Source: Meridianimarinicoccus roseus (lineage in GTDB: Bacteria > Pseudomonadota > Alphaproteobacteria > Rhodobacterales > Rhodobacteraceae). Taken from it: a DNA stretch of 60,333 bases. How positions within the stretch are numbered: position 1 is the first letter of the stretch; every line of letters begins with the position of its first letter. The position numbers and the translations under genes were made by a program. This document shows positions 1-8,458 of the stretch, one piece after another. Where the stretch lies: contig NZ_QGKU01000051.1 of NCBI RefSeq assembly GCF_003172915.1, positions 1 through 60,333 of the forward strand. Reading direction: 5' to 3'. The notes below the pieces were generated by a model. It was not told the origin of the DNA, searched no databases, and saw nothing but the letters and a program-made list of their open reading frames with translations.

Positions 1-1370
1 TGATCGATGAGGCGAGGATGCAGGCCAAGTTGACGAGCCGCCCACCAGGCGATCACTGGCGCTTGGAATGACTTTCCGATCCAGCGGACGAGATGCCACA
101 ACCGGGTTGGCATTGCCTCATGGCCCTCTACCTGGCGTCCTCCGAGGCGGTGCAAATCGGGCGGGTTGTCGTCGCCACTCCGCCATTCGAGCAGGTTATC
201 GTTTCTGGTTCCCCGTCTGAAATCCTCATCACTGATCGGACCAAGATCATCATCGAAGCCATATGCCTGCACGGGATCGAACTCTTCGGCATCTTCCCCG
301 TATCCGCTGCACTTCTTGGCATTGCGAACGAATGCATCGAGGACGCAAACCCACTCCGGGTGTGGTGATGGTTCGGCGTCGGCAAATGCCTTGGCTCCCG
401 GAACCGAACGTAGGACATGGGCGACCTGGCCACGCTCGTGCGGTGATATCTCCTTCGGGTCACGTTGCGCAGAAGCGACGACCCGGCTCCGCCAGGCACG
501 TGGGTCGTCAGCCCGGTCAGCCCAAGCTTCCATGGTCTGCCATAGGTGGCCATGATCTTGATAGGCGATGGCAGTTACGCCCCGATCTCGCCACTTGGCT
601 TCAATTTCCTCCGGCTCCCCTCGGTCGAAGGCATAGAGGCGCGTTCGGTCGAACTGACCATCATGGTTGAGCCCTTGAAGGAGGTACTTCACGTGCGGGT
701 CTTCGGCCTGATACCCGACAAAAACGACGGTATATCGTTCCTACAGGCCGCTGATGAACTTCGTGGCCCATGCCTCGGACAGATAGGCTCTGCCGAAATC
801 TGCACTGCTCAGCACGTAGGGGTGTTGGGTCGCATCTGGTGCAACAAGTCGCCCGTGTAGATAGGTGATACCATCAATTGGTGATCCGAATGACAGATCA
901 GGGAACGCTGGGGGAATATGGGCCGGGATACTGCCCGCTTCGTCGCCAAGTTCGAACAGGTGATCGAAGTTGGTTGTCACGATCTGGGGGACGCCACTCT
1001 GGTTCGACGATATCCGCTTCACCAGGCTGTGTTCATGACCTTTGGTTGCTGCTGTTGATGGGACCAGCAACCGCTCTGTTACCAGTGCGTTGACCTCATC
1101 CCGACCATATTCCTGGTGCAGAAGGTTGAAGATCTGATCGAGGGGAACATTTGCTGCTGCTGGATCGTCTCGCCAAGGGGCGAACGCCTTCATTGCCTCT
1201 GATTCTTCCGGCGGATCGAAAAAGTCGATCACGTGCTGCGTAAGCCCGAGAAACGTTGGCATCCCTGAATTGAATGATACTCCCGCACCACATAGGAAGA
1301 CGACCCGTCCAGCGTCGCAACGCTCCAAGAGGAGATCGGGAATAGAAGGGGCGTCGGAAAAAAATCGCAT
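1..1370 (-). pseudogene. SIR2-family protein (DUF4020-like long form), interrupted by an in-frame amber codon, truncated by window edge
   Basis: The gene starts at ATG 1370 and reads 209 codons to a TAG at 741-743. The same frame then stays open, with family-like sequence, to the left edge. The N-terminal part has the SIR2 NAD-binding signatures: GAGVS near residue 30, TTNFDHLFE near residue 135 and YLHG near residue 170. The sequence straight after the stop (ERYTVVFVGYQAEDPHVKYLL) is the next conserved block of this family, so only one codon is lost; from memory of relatives it should be Leu (TTG to TAG is one change). Long proteins of this kind (SIR2 head plus a large C-terminal region often labelled DUF4020) sit in defence islands, where SIR2 domains deplete NAD+ during phage infection. 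Here the gene is either inactivated, read through at low level, or affected by a base-call error. Confidence 0.8.
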
Positions 1371-1566
1371 ATTGAAGGTTCAACAATCTTAGCCAGTTCT
1401 GCCAGTCATGGCATTGTGAAGTTTTTGCACCGTGAAACCCGCTCAACCTCTGGCGCTCCGCAAAACAAGAGGCTCTTCTAATGGTTGAACTCATATCTGC
1501 CGCACTTCGGCGAACTCGGCAATGGGTAATGTCCGCAAAGGGCCGTCATCTAAGGATCAATTGACG

Positions 1567-2049
1567 TTACTGGGCTTGCAGCTCAAAAATTGCGGGAAAT
1601 CTGCGGGGGTGCCGCGGGGAGCCATCCCTGTTGGTGGCCACACGGCAGATAGGTGCTCTGCGGCAAATCTCGAGAGCGTCATTCGCGTATTCGATCCACC
1701 TTGGATTTTGTCGAAGCCCACCGTAGGCGAGAGCCACACAATCAGAGCGGCGAGCGCAACGCCGAATATGTTCGAGGTTCTCGACTGAACGTTCCTCGCC
1801 TTCCGGAAGCTGAACTGGGTCGGTTGCACGGTAGTCCATAACGTTGAGCAGAAAGAGCCTGCCAAAGTTCAGACGACGGGAATGACGCGTGAGTTTTCGG
1901 GAGGTTGCGTCGTCCAACTCATCGGTTGCCGACGATGGGTTCATGCAAAGCCACATTATTGTTGGGCCTACACCCCAGCCTCGACGGAGGTATGGGCGGT
2001 AATTTCCGCAATCAGAGAACACAGCAGAACCTCGAACGTCATCGTCCAA
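1567..2049 (-). CDS. DUF1643 family protein
   Basis: A 160-residue protein. It begins with a C-x-NYRPYLRR-x-WG segment, followed by the diagnostic block around WLCMNPSSATDELDDAT, then FLLNVMDYRATDP. This matches the DUF1643 pattern (LNPS-AD--DDPT, then a NLF-RATDP strand). No biochemical function is established for the family; members often lie in accessory or mobile regions. The gene points the same way as the interrupted SIR2 gene 197 bp downstream. The start at 2049 is the first in-frame ATG, and no strong ribosome-binding site is visible before it, so the true start is uncertain. Family assignment is fairly firm; role unknown. Confidence 0.7.
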   Translation of the reverse strand: MDDDVRGSAVFSDCGNYRPYLRRGWGVGPTIMWLCMNPSSATDELDDATSRKLTRHSRRLNFGRLFLLNVMDYRATDPVQLPEGEERSVENLEHIRRCARRSDCVALAYGGLRQNPRWIEYANDALEICRRAPICRVATNRDGSPRHPRRFPAIFELQAQ

Positions 2050-2459
2050 ATCAAATGTGCGACCTAATTGGCGCTGGATATCTGGATACCCCTCAGCAAT
2101 GTGAGCCTCTTACAAGCAGTTGTTGAAGCGAGCTTATATGGCAATCCGCTTTCGGAAAGCTGCAACGCAGCATCATGGGCATGCCTCTATGATCGGTTTG
2201 GGCCGGAGTGACGGGTGGCAATTTCTGCGCTTGCAAGATGCTGGGCGATAGCATCCTGCATAGAGGACTCGAAGCGGCCACGCGGCGGCGCGGCGACCAC
2301 GGGAGCCTCCCCGGTCAAGACCACCGTCGCTTCCGGCCCATAGCCGCCACCTACATCAGGCGAAATGCTGCCGGGTGACATCGTCAAAGCAGACATTGCC
2401 CTTTCGGGTTGAGACTATTCGTTTGGAGGCGAACATTATTATCGGTTAGACATGTTGCC
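2050..2459. other. Accessory spacer without a convincing gene
   Basis: About 410 bp between DUF1643 and the first glycosylase-like gene. A 69-codon minus-strand frame (2187-2396) covers most of it and has acceptable composition, but I recognise no family and see no ribosome-binding site, so I do not call it a gene. It could be the tail of a decayed gene. Confidence 0.4.
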
Positions 2460-2990
2460 ATGTGTATCCAAGCTGCAGACTTCAGGAACGGTGATGCCAA
2501 CCATAGAGTGCTTTTCGTTGGCGCATGTCCGGGACGTGAAGAAGAGGAAGAAGGAAGGCCATTTGTCGGCCAAGCCGGACAGAACCTCACAGTAATGTTG
2601 CAGAGACTACATGCTCTGCATCCGGGCATCTTTCCCACGGAACGCCTGGATGACTATAGCTTGATCAATGCTCACTCTCTCCCGAGGTATAGGGGGCGTG
2701 ACGGCTACGATGGAAGAACACAGCCACTGAAGCGCGAGGTTTTAGCTGAGGACAACTGGGCCAGGTTTTCAGCTCAAGTAGAGCACCTGCAGCCGACAGT
2801 CATAGTGTATCTCGGGAAGGCGGCTGAGTTTGCTCATGAAATCTCTCAAAACGCGGCAAATGAGTTTCAAGCCTACAGAACGGGCCATCCGTCGGCCCCA
2901 GCTTGGAACACAAGGCCCGAGTATGTGGGTATGGGGCGAAACGCAAAGCTGCATCAGTGGGCTGAGCATCGATTTGAACAAATACCCTGA
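2460..2990 (+). CDS. Uracil-DNA glycosylase superfamily protein (family 4/5-like)
   Basis: A predicted DNA base-excision glycosylase fold of about 176 residues. Motif A reads GACPGREEEEEGRPFVGQAG, the GxxPG-(x)n-GRPFVGxAG loop that surrounds the extruded base in family 4/5 UDGs. Near the C-terminus GHPSAP supplies the HPS motif of the minor-groove-reading loop. The segment VIVYLGKAA matches the central strand seen before motif B. The Cys at the position where thermostable UDGs have E or N (GEAPG/GTNPG) is atypical and may change specificity. The frame is open from a TTG at 2409; I prefer ATG 2460 because the conserved strand begins soon after, but no good ribosome-binding site decides it. It lies 480 bp before a second, divergent UDG-like gene. 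Superfamily is confident; substrate is not. Confidence 0.7.
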   Translation: MCIQAADFRNGDANHRVLFVGACPGREEEEEGRPFVGQAGQNLTVMLQRLHALHPGIFPTERLDDYSLINAHSLPRYRGRDGYDGRTQPLKREVLAEDNWARFSAQVEHLQPTVIVYLGKAAEFAHEISQNAANEFQAYRTGHPSAPAWNTRPEYVGMGRNAKLHQWAEHRFEQIP

Positions 2991-3470
2991 CTGCGAGCCT
3001 GACGTAACTCGCCTTTAACGGCCCTAACTGCCTTTCGCCTATTATCCCAGTGCTGCAGTGCAGCTCGTCAGAGCTGCCGTACGCTGGACGACTCCCGGAA
3101 GGAGGCGATGTGCAGCGGATGCTCGGCATGCCGCCCTCAACCAACCGGACAGCGAAGGGCAGACGACCAAATCGTGAGGAGGCATGGCTACGATCAGGTT
3201 TCAGATTGAAACTGCAGTGATCTCCATTTCCATCAAAAGACGTGATGCGACCTCTTCACCTTCTTGGTCGTCGGAACATTTTATTTCGAGTTGGTCTGTG
3301 CCGCCGGAGCTAAAATAGGAAAACAAGCTTTAACAGCATCTTCTTCTATTTTGGGGCTTGTATTTGCTTCTTTAGTTGCAATTTATGGCGCTATGGTTTT
3401 CCATAAATCAGGTCAGCAATTTTGCGCGACAAGTTTCCTTGCGCACGTCATGAAGTATCAAGGAGAACGC
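2991..3470. other. Spacer with low-GC patch and a possible transmembrane remnant
   Basis: No convincing gene. From about 3295 to 3430 the DNA is clearly lower in GC than its surroundings. In the frame of the downstream gene it reads as one hydrophobic stretch (SSILGLVFASLVAIYGAMVF). A short 44-codon frame also starts at 3184 after GAGGAGG. This may be the remnant of a small membrane-protein gene whose 3' end has fused to the downstream reading frame. Confidence 0.35.
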
Positions 3471-4358
3471 ATGAAGGTTCGCATGGGTGAGATGGGCGAC
3501 ATGGTCGCCAATATGAGCGCCGCCGAACTGGAACGCGAGATCGCCTCACCCGACAAGCTTCGCATATGGGAGGGAACGGCCGGGTGGAGGAACTTGCAGG
3601 TGGCCTGGGCGCCTTTTGACACCGTCGAGAATACGGCCCGCATCGCGATCTTCGGGGTGACTCCGGGGCGGGAGCAGATGGGCAATGCCCTGCGCGCCTA
3701 TCACAAAGCACGTCTGGGCGGCTCAGACCACCTGGTCGCAGTGCGCTACGGCAAAGGCACCGGTGCCTTCTCGGGGGAGATGCGAGACACGCTCATCCGT
3801 CTCCTCGACGAGGTCTCGATCCCGCGCCTCCTTGGCGCAAATTCAAGCCAAGCTCTCTGGGGCGCGCAGGCCAAACAGGTTCACTTCAGCTCGGTACTGC
3901 GCTGGCCCGTCTTCTGCGACCAAAAGGACAAGCATAAGATCCTGCAGCCTCTGCAGAATTACACCGGTGGAACCCCGTCGATCACCGCCCAGAGGATCTT
4001 CAGAAGCATGCTGAAGAATGTGCTTGTTCCGGAGATACTTCGCCTGCCAGAGGACTGCCTCATCGCGCCATTGGGCTCGGCGGCCCAAAAAGCCATGACT
4101 TATGCCCTGTCCGGGGTCTCCGGCTTTGATCAGAAGCGCCTCCTTATCGGGCTTCCGCACCCCAGCGGTGCTGCGCGCGACGTTTCAAGCCAGTTTCTTG
4201 GCGATCCGCCGAGCCCTACACGGAAGAAGCCGCTCAACCCGGCGTACCGGGAGGATGCAATGCGCCTGCGCCGTGTGGTGAAGGGTTTGATCGAGGCCGA
4301 TCAACGGCCGACATGCCTCGCCTCGGATACCTCCCTGAACACGCAAAGGCAGATTTAG
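3471..4358 (+). CDS. Second uracil-DNA glycosylase-like protein (divergent)
   Basis: About 295 residues. The frame is open from 3264, but AAGGAG at 3460-3465 stands five bases before ATG 3471, which I take as the start. The upstream hydrophobic extension is probably not part of the protein. Two sites recall the UDG fold: IAIFGVTPGREQMGNAL (a GxxPG motif A without the GRPFVG loop) and LLIGLPHPSGA (the HPS motif B). Between them IAPLGSAAQKAM resembles the YLGKAA strand of the neighbouring UDG-like protein. It is larger and far more divergent than that neighbour and is not a duplicate of it. The catalytic acid of motif A is not obvious, so it may bind rather than cut, or act on another base. The 3' end lies 285 bp from transposon debris. 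Confidence 0.55.
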   Translation: MKVRMGEMGDMVANMSAAELEREIASPDKLRIWEGTAGWRNLQVAWAPFDTVENTARIAIFGVTPGREQMGNALRAYHKARLGGSDHLVAVRYGKGTGAFSGEMRDTLIRLLDEVSIPRLLGANSSQALWGAQAKQVHFSSVLRWPVFCDQKDKHKILQPLQNYTGGTPSITAQRIFRSMLKNVLVPEILRLPEDCLIAPLGSAAQKAMTYALSGVSGFDQKRLLIGLPHPSGAARDVSSQFLGDPPSPTRKKPLNPAYREDAMRLRRVVKGLIEADQRPTCLASDTSLNTQRQI

Positions 4359-4643
4359 CTCTCGTCTGTCAGATCCGTGTTCAGCCCGGCCATCCGGTCA
4401 TTGTCCAATAGCGACACATCCTTTCAGCATTCCATGGTGCCGGATTTCGTTATGACGGTGACTTTGGCCTGCCTTCTGCCGATCCCTCAATCACACCAGG
4501 ACTCCACGCGCGCAGTGGAGGCATTGAAGCGCAGAGAAACCTGCTAAAGTGGACAGTCCGAGGGAAGCGTCCGATCCCTGAAAAGCCCGACTCAGTTGTC
4601 AGTCCCATACGGCTTCATCATATGGCCCAGCTTTTCGTAAGCG

Positions 4644-5270
4644 GTGTCGCCGCCCCACGTTGTCGATGAGACCAGTCATTGCGAGTTGATACGCATCCGA
4701 AGAGATGGAGTGCGTTTCGCAATGTTCGCAAAGAGTTCGTTCCTCACAGCACTTGGTGTTGAGGTGTTTGCCTCCGGCCAGAGGCGTTGGCCGGATCATG
4801 TGAAGGCGCAGGCCGTGTCAGAGACCCTGGAGCCCGGCGCGACGGTGTCGGGTGTCGCGGCGCGCTACGAGATCATGCCGAGCCAGCCGACGGCGTGGCG
4901 ACGGCTGGCCAAGGAGGGTACCCGCGATCTGGCCGCGATGTCTGATCTGCCGGCGTCGCCGTTCGATGCCTGCGATCAGGCCACCGGACGAGTGAACTCC
5001 CAAGCCCTGGTGCGCTACAAGACCAACGATTATGTGCAAGTCCTGCGCCTGCTTGAGACCTTCGACATCGATGATCTCCACGCGGCGGTGAAGAAGGCGC
5101 TGCAATTGGGCGCGGTCGGCTTCGATGCCGTGAAGCACCTCGCCCTCTGCCATGTCGAGAAACGGCCGCCCAAACTGGACCTCGATATCTATCCCTACCT
5201 GCCACGCGCGAATGTCGGGACCACCTCGGCGGCCAGCTACATGTCCCTGCTGTCGGGGGATGCGGCATGA
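4644..5270 (+). pseudogene. Chimeric transposase remnant: IS66 TnpA head fused to IstA tail
   Basis: The first part up to about 4955 (RRWPDHVKAQAVSETLEPGATV, then AWRRLAKEG) is the helix-turn-helix region of IS66-family TnpA. From about 4956 the sequence switches to IS21 IstA: PFDACDQATGRVNSQALVRYKTNDY, then directly VQVLRLLETFDIDDLHAAVKK. In intact IstA roughly 80 or more residues separate the Tyr of KTNDY from VQVLRL, so an internal deletion joins the two at that Tyr. The catalytic DDE core is absent. The frame remained open through two junctions by chance. It overlaps the istB start by four bases (ATGA), the normal istA-istB coupling. Confidence 0.85.
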
Positions 5271-6068
5271 CCGACACTCCGAAGATCCTGCTCGCGGATC
5301 ATCTGAAGACGCTGAAGCTACCCACCTTCCTGCGGGAATATGAGAAGCTGGGCCGCCAATGCGCCGCCGAAGGGCAGGACCATGTCCAGTTCCTGGCCCG
5401 TCTGGTCGCGCTGGAGCTGATCGATCGTGAGCGGCGAATGGTGGAGCGCCGCATCAAGGCCGCGTCCGCCACGGGCCTCGAACCGGTGGCGGCCTCGTGG
5501 CGAACTCCCGACGACCAAGAGCCTCGACAGCTTTGACTTCAAGGCGATCCCCAAGCTGAACAAGATACAAGTGCTGGAACTTGCCCGTTGCGAATGGATC
5601 GGCCGGCGCGAGAATGTCATCGCCCTTGGCCCGAGCGGCACGGGCAAGACGCATGTGGCCCTCGGGCTTGGACTGGCGGCCTGCCAGAAGGGCATGTCGG
5701 TCGGCTTCACCACCGCAGCCGCACTGGTCAACGAGTTGCTGGAAGCGCGTGATGAACGCCGCCTCCTGCGCGTCCAGAAACAGATGGCCAGCGTCAAACT
5801 GCTCATCATCGACGAGTTGGGCTTCGTGCCGCTGTCCAAGACCGGCGCCGAACTCCTGTTCGAGTTGATCTCGCAGCGCTACGAGCGCGGCGCCACGATG
5901 ATTACCAGCAACCTGCCATTCGACGAATGGACCGAAACCTTTGGAACCGAGCGCCTCACCGGCGCTCTCCTCGACCGGCTGACCCACCACGTCAACATCA
6001 TCGAGATGAACGGTGAGAGCTACAGGCTTGCACAGAGCCGCGCTCGAAAAGCCAAAGCCCCAACCTGA
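5267..6068 (+). pseudogene. istB: IstB-like transposition ATPase, frameshifted
   Basis: IstB is the AAA+ partner of IstA in IS21 transposition. The N-terminal half (MTDTPKILLADHLKTLKLPT to ERRIKAA) reads from 5267, and the ATPase half is in a different frame ending at 6068. Normal IstB continues from RRIKAA almost directly into PTTKSLDSFDFKAIP. Here about 40 extra bases lie between them (about 5463-5505) and change the frame. Walker A (GPSGTGKT) and Walker B (LLIIDELGF) are intact downstream, as is the C-terminal MNGESYRL. The broken junction prevents a full-length product. Confidence 0.85.
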
Positions 6069-6165
6069 TCATCCACAATGGGATTGGCCCTGCGGGCCAA
6101 AGCGCCATGGCTCGCGCCAGCTATCTGGGGAGCGCGCGCGCCATGGCGCCTCGCGCCCTGCCACT

Positions 6166-6214
6166 GGCCTGGTATTGCACCGCCACGTGGCCGGTTTTTG
6201 CTCCGCCGTTAACA
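6166..6214 (+). repeat. IS21-type right end with two direct 19-bp terminal repeats
   Basis: Two related 19-bp copies lie at 6166-6184 (GGCCTGGTATTGCACCGCC) and 6189-6207 (GGCCGGTTTTTGCTCCGCC), followed by GTTAACA. IS21 elements carry such multiple short repeats at each end as IstA binding sites and finish in ...ACA. The position, 98 bp after the istB stop, fits. Confidence 0.7.
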
Positions 6215-6354
6215 CTTTTCCCGTTTAAAGTGAGGGCATCATAGTGATCGACGTGGTGATCTTTCACACTCATACCGTGGACTTCTGCCTTATGCCCGCT
6301 TTCAAGGAAAAAGCGGTCGGGTGTTCATTGCAGCAATCGGAAACATGGGCGCGG

Positions 6355-7251
6355 TCAGGATCTCGTTGGCCGGACCACTCCGTAGTCGCCGCAAAGGTCC
6401 GCGAGAACCGCGTGCAGAAGGGCGATGATCTCGGCACGCGGCGCCGCAGTCCTTTCGACGATGCCGATCTGGCGGGTCACCTGCGGGGCGCCGAAGGCCA
6501 GGCGCATGATGTTCAGATCCTCGGGTTCCTGCAGGGCGACGTGCGGAACCACCGATATGCCCAAGCCTTGCCGCACGCCTGTGACGATCGATCCGATGGT
6601 GTCGATTTCGGCCACGTCATTGGTTACCACGCCGAGACGGGACAACTCGGTATCGATCAGGTTCGCCAGCGGCACGGCGCTTCGGAAACGGATGTAGGGC
6701 CGTGTATTCAAAAGTTCGATCGGGTCGCTCGCTTCCATGCCACGAGGCACGATCACCCAGAGCGGTTCACGCAAGAAGGGGCTCCAGCGCAGGGTGTTGG
6801 GAATGCCGAGGTGCTCCGCGACGATGGCGGCATCGAGCCGACCGCCGGCCACATCCGCGATCAGGGTTGAAGACAGTGACACACGCAGGCTTGGCTTCAG
6901 GTCCGGGTAGCGCCCGCGCATCTGCACCATGGCGCGCGGCAGCAGGTTCAGCGCGCTCGACCTCACCGACCCCAGCATCAGCGTCCCGGCGATCTGATCG
7001 CCGCGCAGGCTGGCCTTGGTGTCCTCGGCGCGGCGCAAGATATCTGAAGCCATTTCAATAACTTGAACTCCCTCCGGCGTGATCCTGGGCGGTCGCGTGG
7101 AGCGGTCGAAGATGGTCACGCGCAGTTCTTCCTCAAGCGCGTGAACCTGTTGGCTGACGGCCGAGGGTGTCAGGCCGACAAGGTCCGCCGCCTGCGCGAA
7201 AGTGCCATGGGATTGAATGGCCAAAAGGGTCTTCAGTTGCCGGGTGTCCAT
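6355..7251 (-). CDS. LysR-type transcriptional regulator
   Basis: A 298-residue protein of standard family length. The N-terminal winged helix-turn-helix (residues about 3-62: QLKTLLAIQSHGTFAQAADL, then PSAVSQQVHALE) binds DNA, and the C-terminal two-lobed domain from about residue 90 would bind an inducer. It is divergent from the hydroxyacid dehydrogenase/aldolase/TctCBA operon that starts 190 bp away. LTTRs usually control the divergent operon and themselves, so the likely inducer is the transported organic acid or a breakdown product. A TTCTG-N11-CAGAA dyad lies just upstream of its start. It is the only regulator in the 15-kb locus. Confidence 0.93.
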   Translation of the reverse strand: MDTRQLKTLLAIQSHGTFAQAADLVGLTPSAVSQQVHALEEELRVTIFDRSTRPPRITPEGVQVIEMASDILRRAEDTKASLRGDQIAGTLMLGSVRSSALNLLPRAMVQMRGRYPDLKPSLRVSLSSTLIADVAGGRLDAAIVAEHLGIPNTLRWSPFLREPLWVIVPRGMEASDPIELLNTRPYIRFRSAVPLANLIDTELSRLGVVTNDVAEIDTIGSIVTGVRQGLGISVVPHVALQEPEDLNIMRLAFGAPQVTRQIGIVERTAAPRAEIIALLHAVLADLCGDYGVVRPTRS

Positions 7252-7266
7252 GCTTAGATCCAGTTT

Positions 7267-7287
7267 TTCTGAATCTACTAACCAGAA
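7267..7287. promoter_or_regulatory. Candidate LysR operator (TTCTG-N11-CAGAA)
   Basis: A perfect five-base inverted repeat with an 11-base spacer lies 16 bp upstream of the lysR-type start and about 155 bp before the divergent dehydrogenase. This is the geometry of an LTTR recognition site in a shared divergent promoter. Assignment to this regulator is inference from position. Confidence 0.5.
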
Positions 7288-7441
7288 TTACGCGCTTTTG
7301 TGAAGACATTCTTGGCGTTACGGTTTCAAACCAAGGAGGAAACCCACGATCCGGTTTGGGAGACCGCTGTGGGCCAATCGACAGACAAGAGAAACGAAAT
7401 GGCGCGCCCCGTCGCTTCGGGACGCTATGGAGACATGCGCG

Positions 7442-8458
7442 ATGAGCAAGACGATCCTCGTGACGGGGCCCGACCTCGATCCGTCCGCGGCCCGGCTGGT
7501 GGCGGACCACGGTTACCAGACGGTGCATACCCCGCCCTATGCTGACAGCGCCGTGATTTCCGAATTTCTCCAGCAGACCGGGGCCGAGGGCATCGTGTCT
7601 CGCATGGGCCGCCTGGATGCTGCCGTGATGGATGCCGCGCCGCAGCTCAAGGTGATCTCGAAACATGGCGTCGGGGTCGACAACATCGACATCCAGGCCG
7701 CCGCCGACCGGGGCATCCCTGTGCTGGTCGCGACCGGTGCCAACGCGGTGTCTGTGGCCGAGCATGCCATCGCGCTGCTGCTGGCGACGGTCAAGCGCGT
7801 AGTTCCGCTTGACGCAAGCCTGCGCGCCGGACGTTGGGAGAAGCCAGGTTTCCTGGGGCGCGAGATCGCCGGATCGACCTTGGGCCTGATGGGCATGGGA
7901 GCGATCGCACAGGCGACGGGCCGCATGGCCAGGGGGCTGGGGCTGAAACTGGCAGGGTACGATCCCTACGCGCACGACAGCGCTTTCGAGACCCTCGGCG
8001 TCACCCGATGCGCAACGGTCGAAGACCTGCTGGCCCGGTCCAACATCCTGTCGCTGCATTGCCCGCTGAACGAGCAGACGCGCGGTCTGCTGAACGCGGG
8101 CACCATCGCGCGGATGCCGGAAGGCGCCTACGTCATCAACACGGCGCGCGGCGGCCTCATCGACGAGCCCGCGCTGGTCGCGGCGATCCGCTCCGGTCAT
8201 CTGGCGGGCGCCGGGCTCGACACTTTCGCGTCCGAACCGCCTGCGCCCGACCATCCGTTCTTCGCCGTGCCGGAAATCGTGCTGACGCCGCATATCGGCG
8301 GCGTGACGCGCGAGGCCGGGGCGCGCGTCGGCGTCGATGCGGTGCGCGGGATATTCCAGGTCCTCGACGGGCAGCCCGTCGCCCCTGAACGCATCATCAA
8401 TCGCAAGTTGCTGGCCGCCGCGCAGGCGGAGTCGGCCAAAATGGAGAAACAGCCATGA
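7442..8458 (+). CDS. D-isomer-specific 2-hydroxyacid dehydrogenase
   Basis: NAD(P)-dependent oxidation of a D-2-hydroxyacid or reduction of the 2-oxoacid, in the SerA/glyoxylate-hydroxypyruvate reductase family; about 338 residues, soluble. The Rossmann motif is LGLMGMGAIAQATGRMA, and the family signature region is followed by NTARGGLIDEPAL (substrate-binding Arg) and PHIGGVTREA (catalytic His). I choose ATG 7442 (MSKTILVTG) with GGAG nine bases upstream; ATG 7427 is possible. It overlaps the RraA-like gene by ATGA, so the two are translationally coupled. Paired with an aldolase/decarboxylase and uptake systems, it probably makes or consumes the 2-oxoacid handled by its neighbour. Exact substrate not determinable. 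Confidence 0.9.
   Translation: MSKTILVTGPDLDPSAARLVADHGYQTVHTPPYADSAVISEFLQQTGAEGIVSRMGRLDAAVMDAAPQLKVISKHGVGVDNIDIQAAADRGIPVLVATGANAVSVAEHAIALLLATVKRVVPLDASLRAGRWEKPGFLGREIAGSTLGLMGMGAIAQATGRMARGLGLKLAGYDPYAHDSAFETLGVTRCATVEDLLARSNILSLHCPLNEQTRGLLNAGTIARMPEGAYVINTARGGLIDEPALVAAIRSGHLAGAGLDTFASEPPAPDHPFFAVPEIVLTPHIGGVTREAGARVGVDAVRGIFQVLDGQPVAPERIINRKLLAAAQAESAKMEKQP

Larger units (their letters stand above)
4644..6214 (+). mobile_element. Composite transposon remnant: IS66 fragment joined to decayed IS21-type istA/istB
   Basis: Three transposase pieces lie in tandem on the plus strand: an IS66 TnpA-type head, an internally deleted IstA tail, and an IstB split by an insertion and frameshift. 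The right end is preserved as two direct 19-bp repeats and a final TTAACA, as in IS21-family ends. I cannot identify a matching left end, consistent with loss of the left half when the IS66 fragment was joined. None of the products should be functional, so the element is immobile. Confidence 0.8.

Noticed and set aside
741-743. Pyrrolysine or other recoding of the amber codon
   Set aside because: The position appears to be a Leu in relatives, far from any catalytic site, and no recoding machinery is seen; mutation is simpler.
2187-2396. Minus-strand 69-codon open frame in the left island
   Set aside because: No recognised family, no ribosome-binding site and no supporting context; kept only as a possible remnant.
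6296-6316. CCGCTTT/AAAGCGG stem as terminator of the LysR gene
   Set aside because: The stem is short and no T-run follows on either strand.
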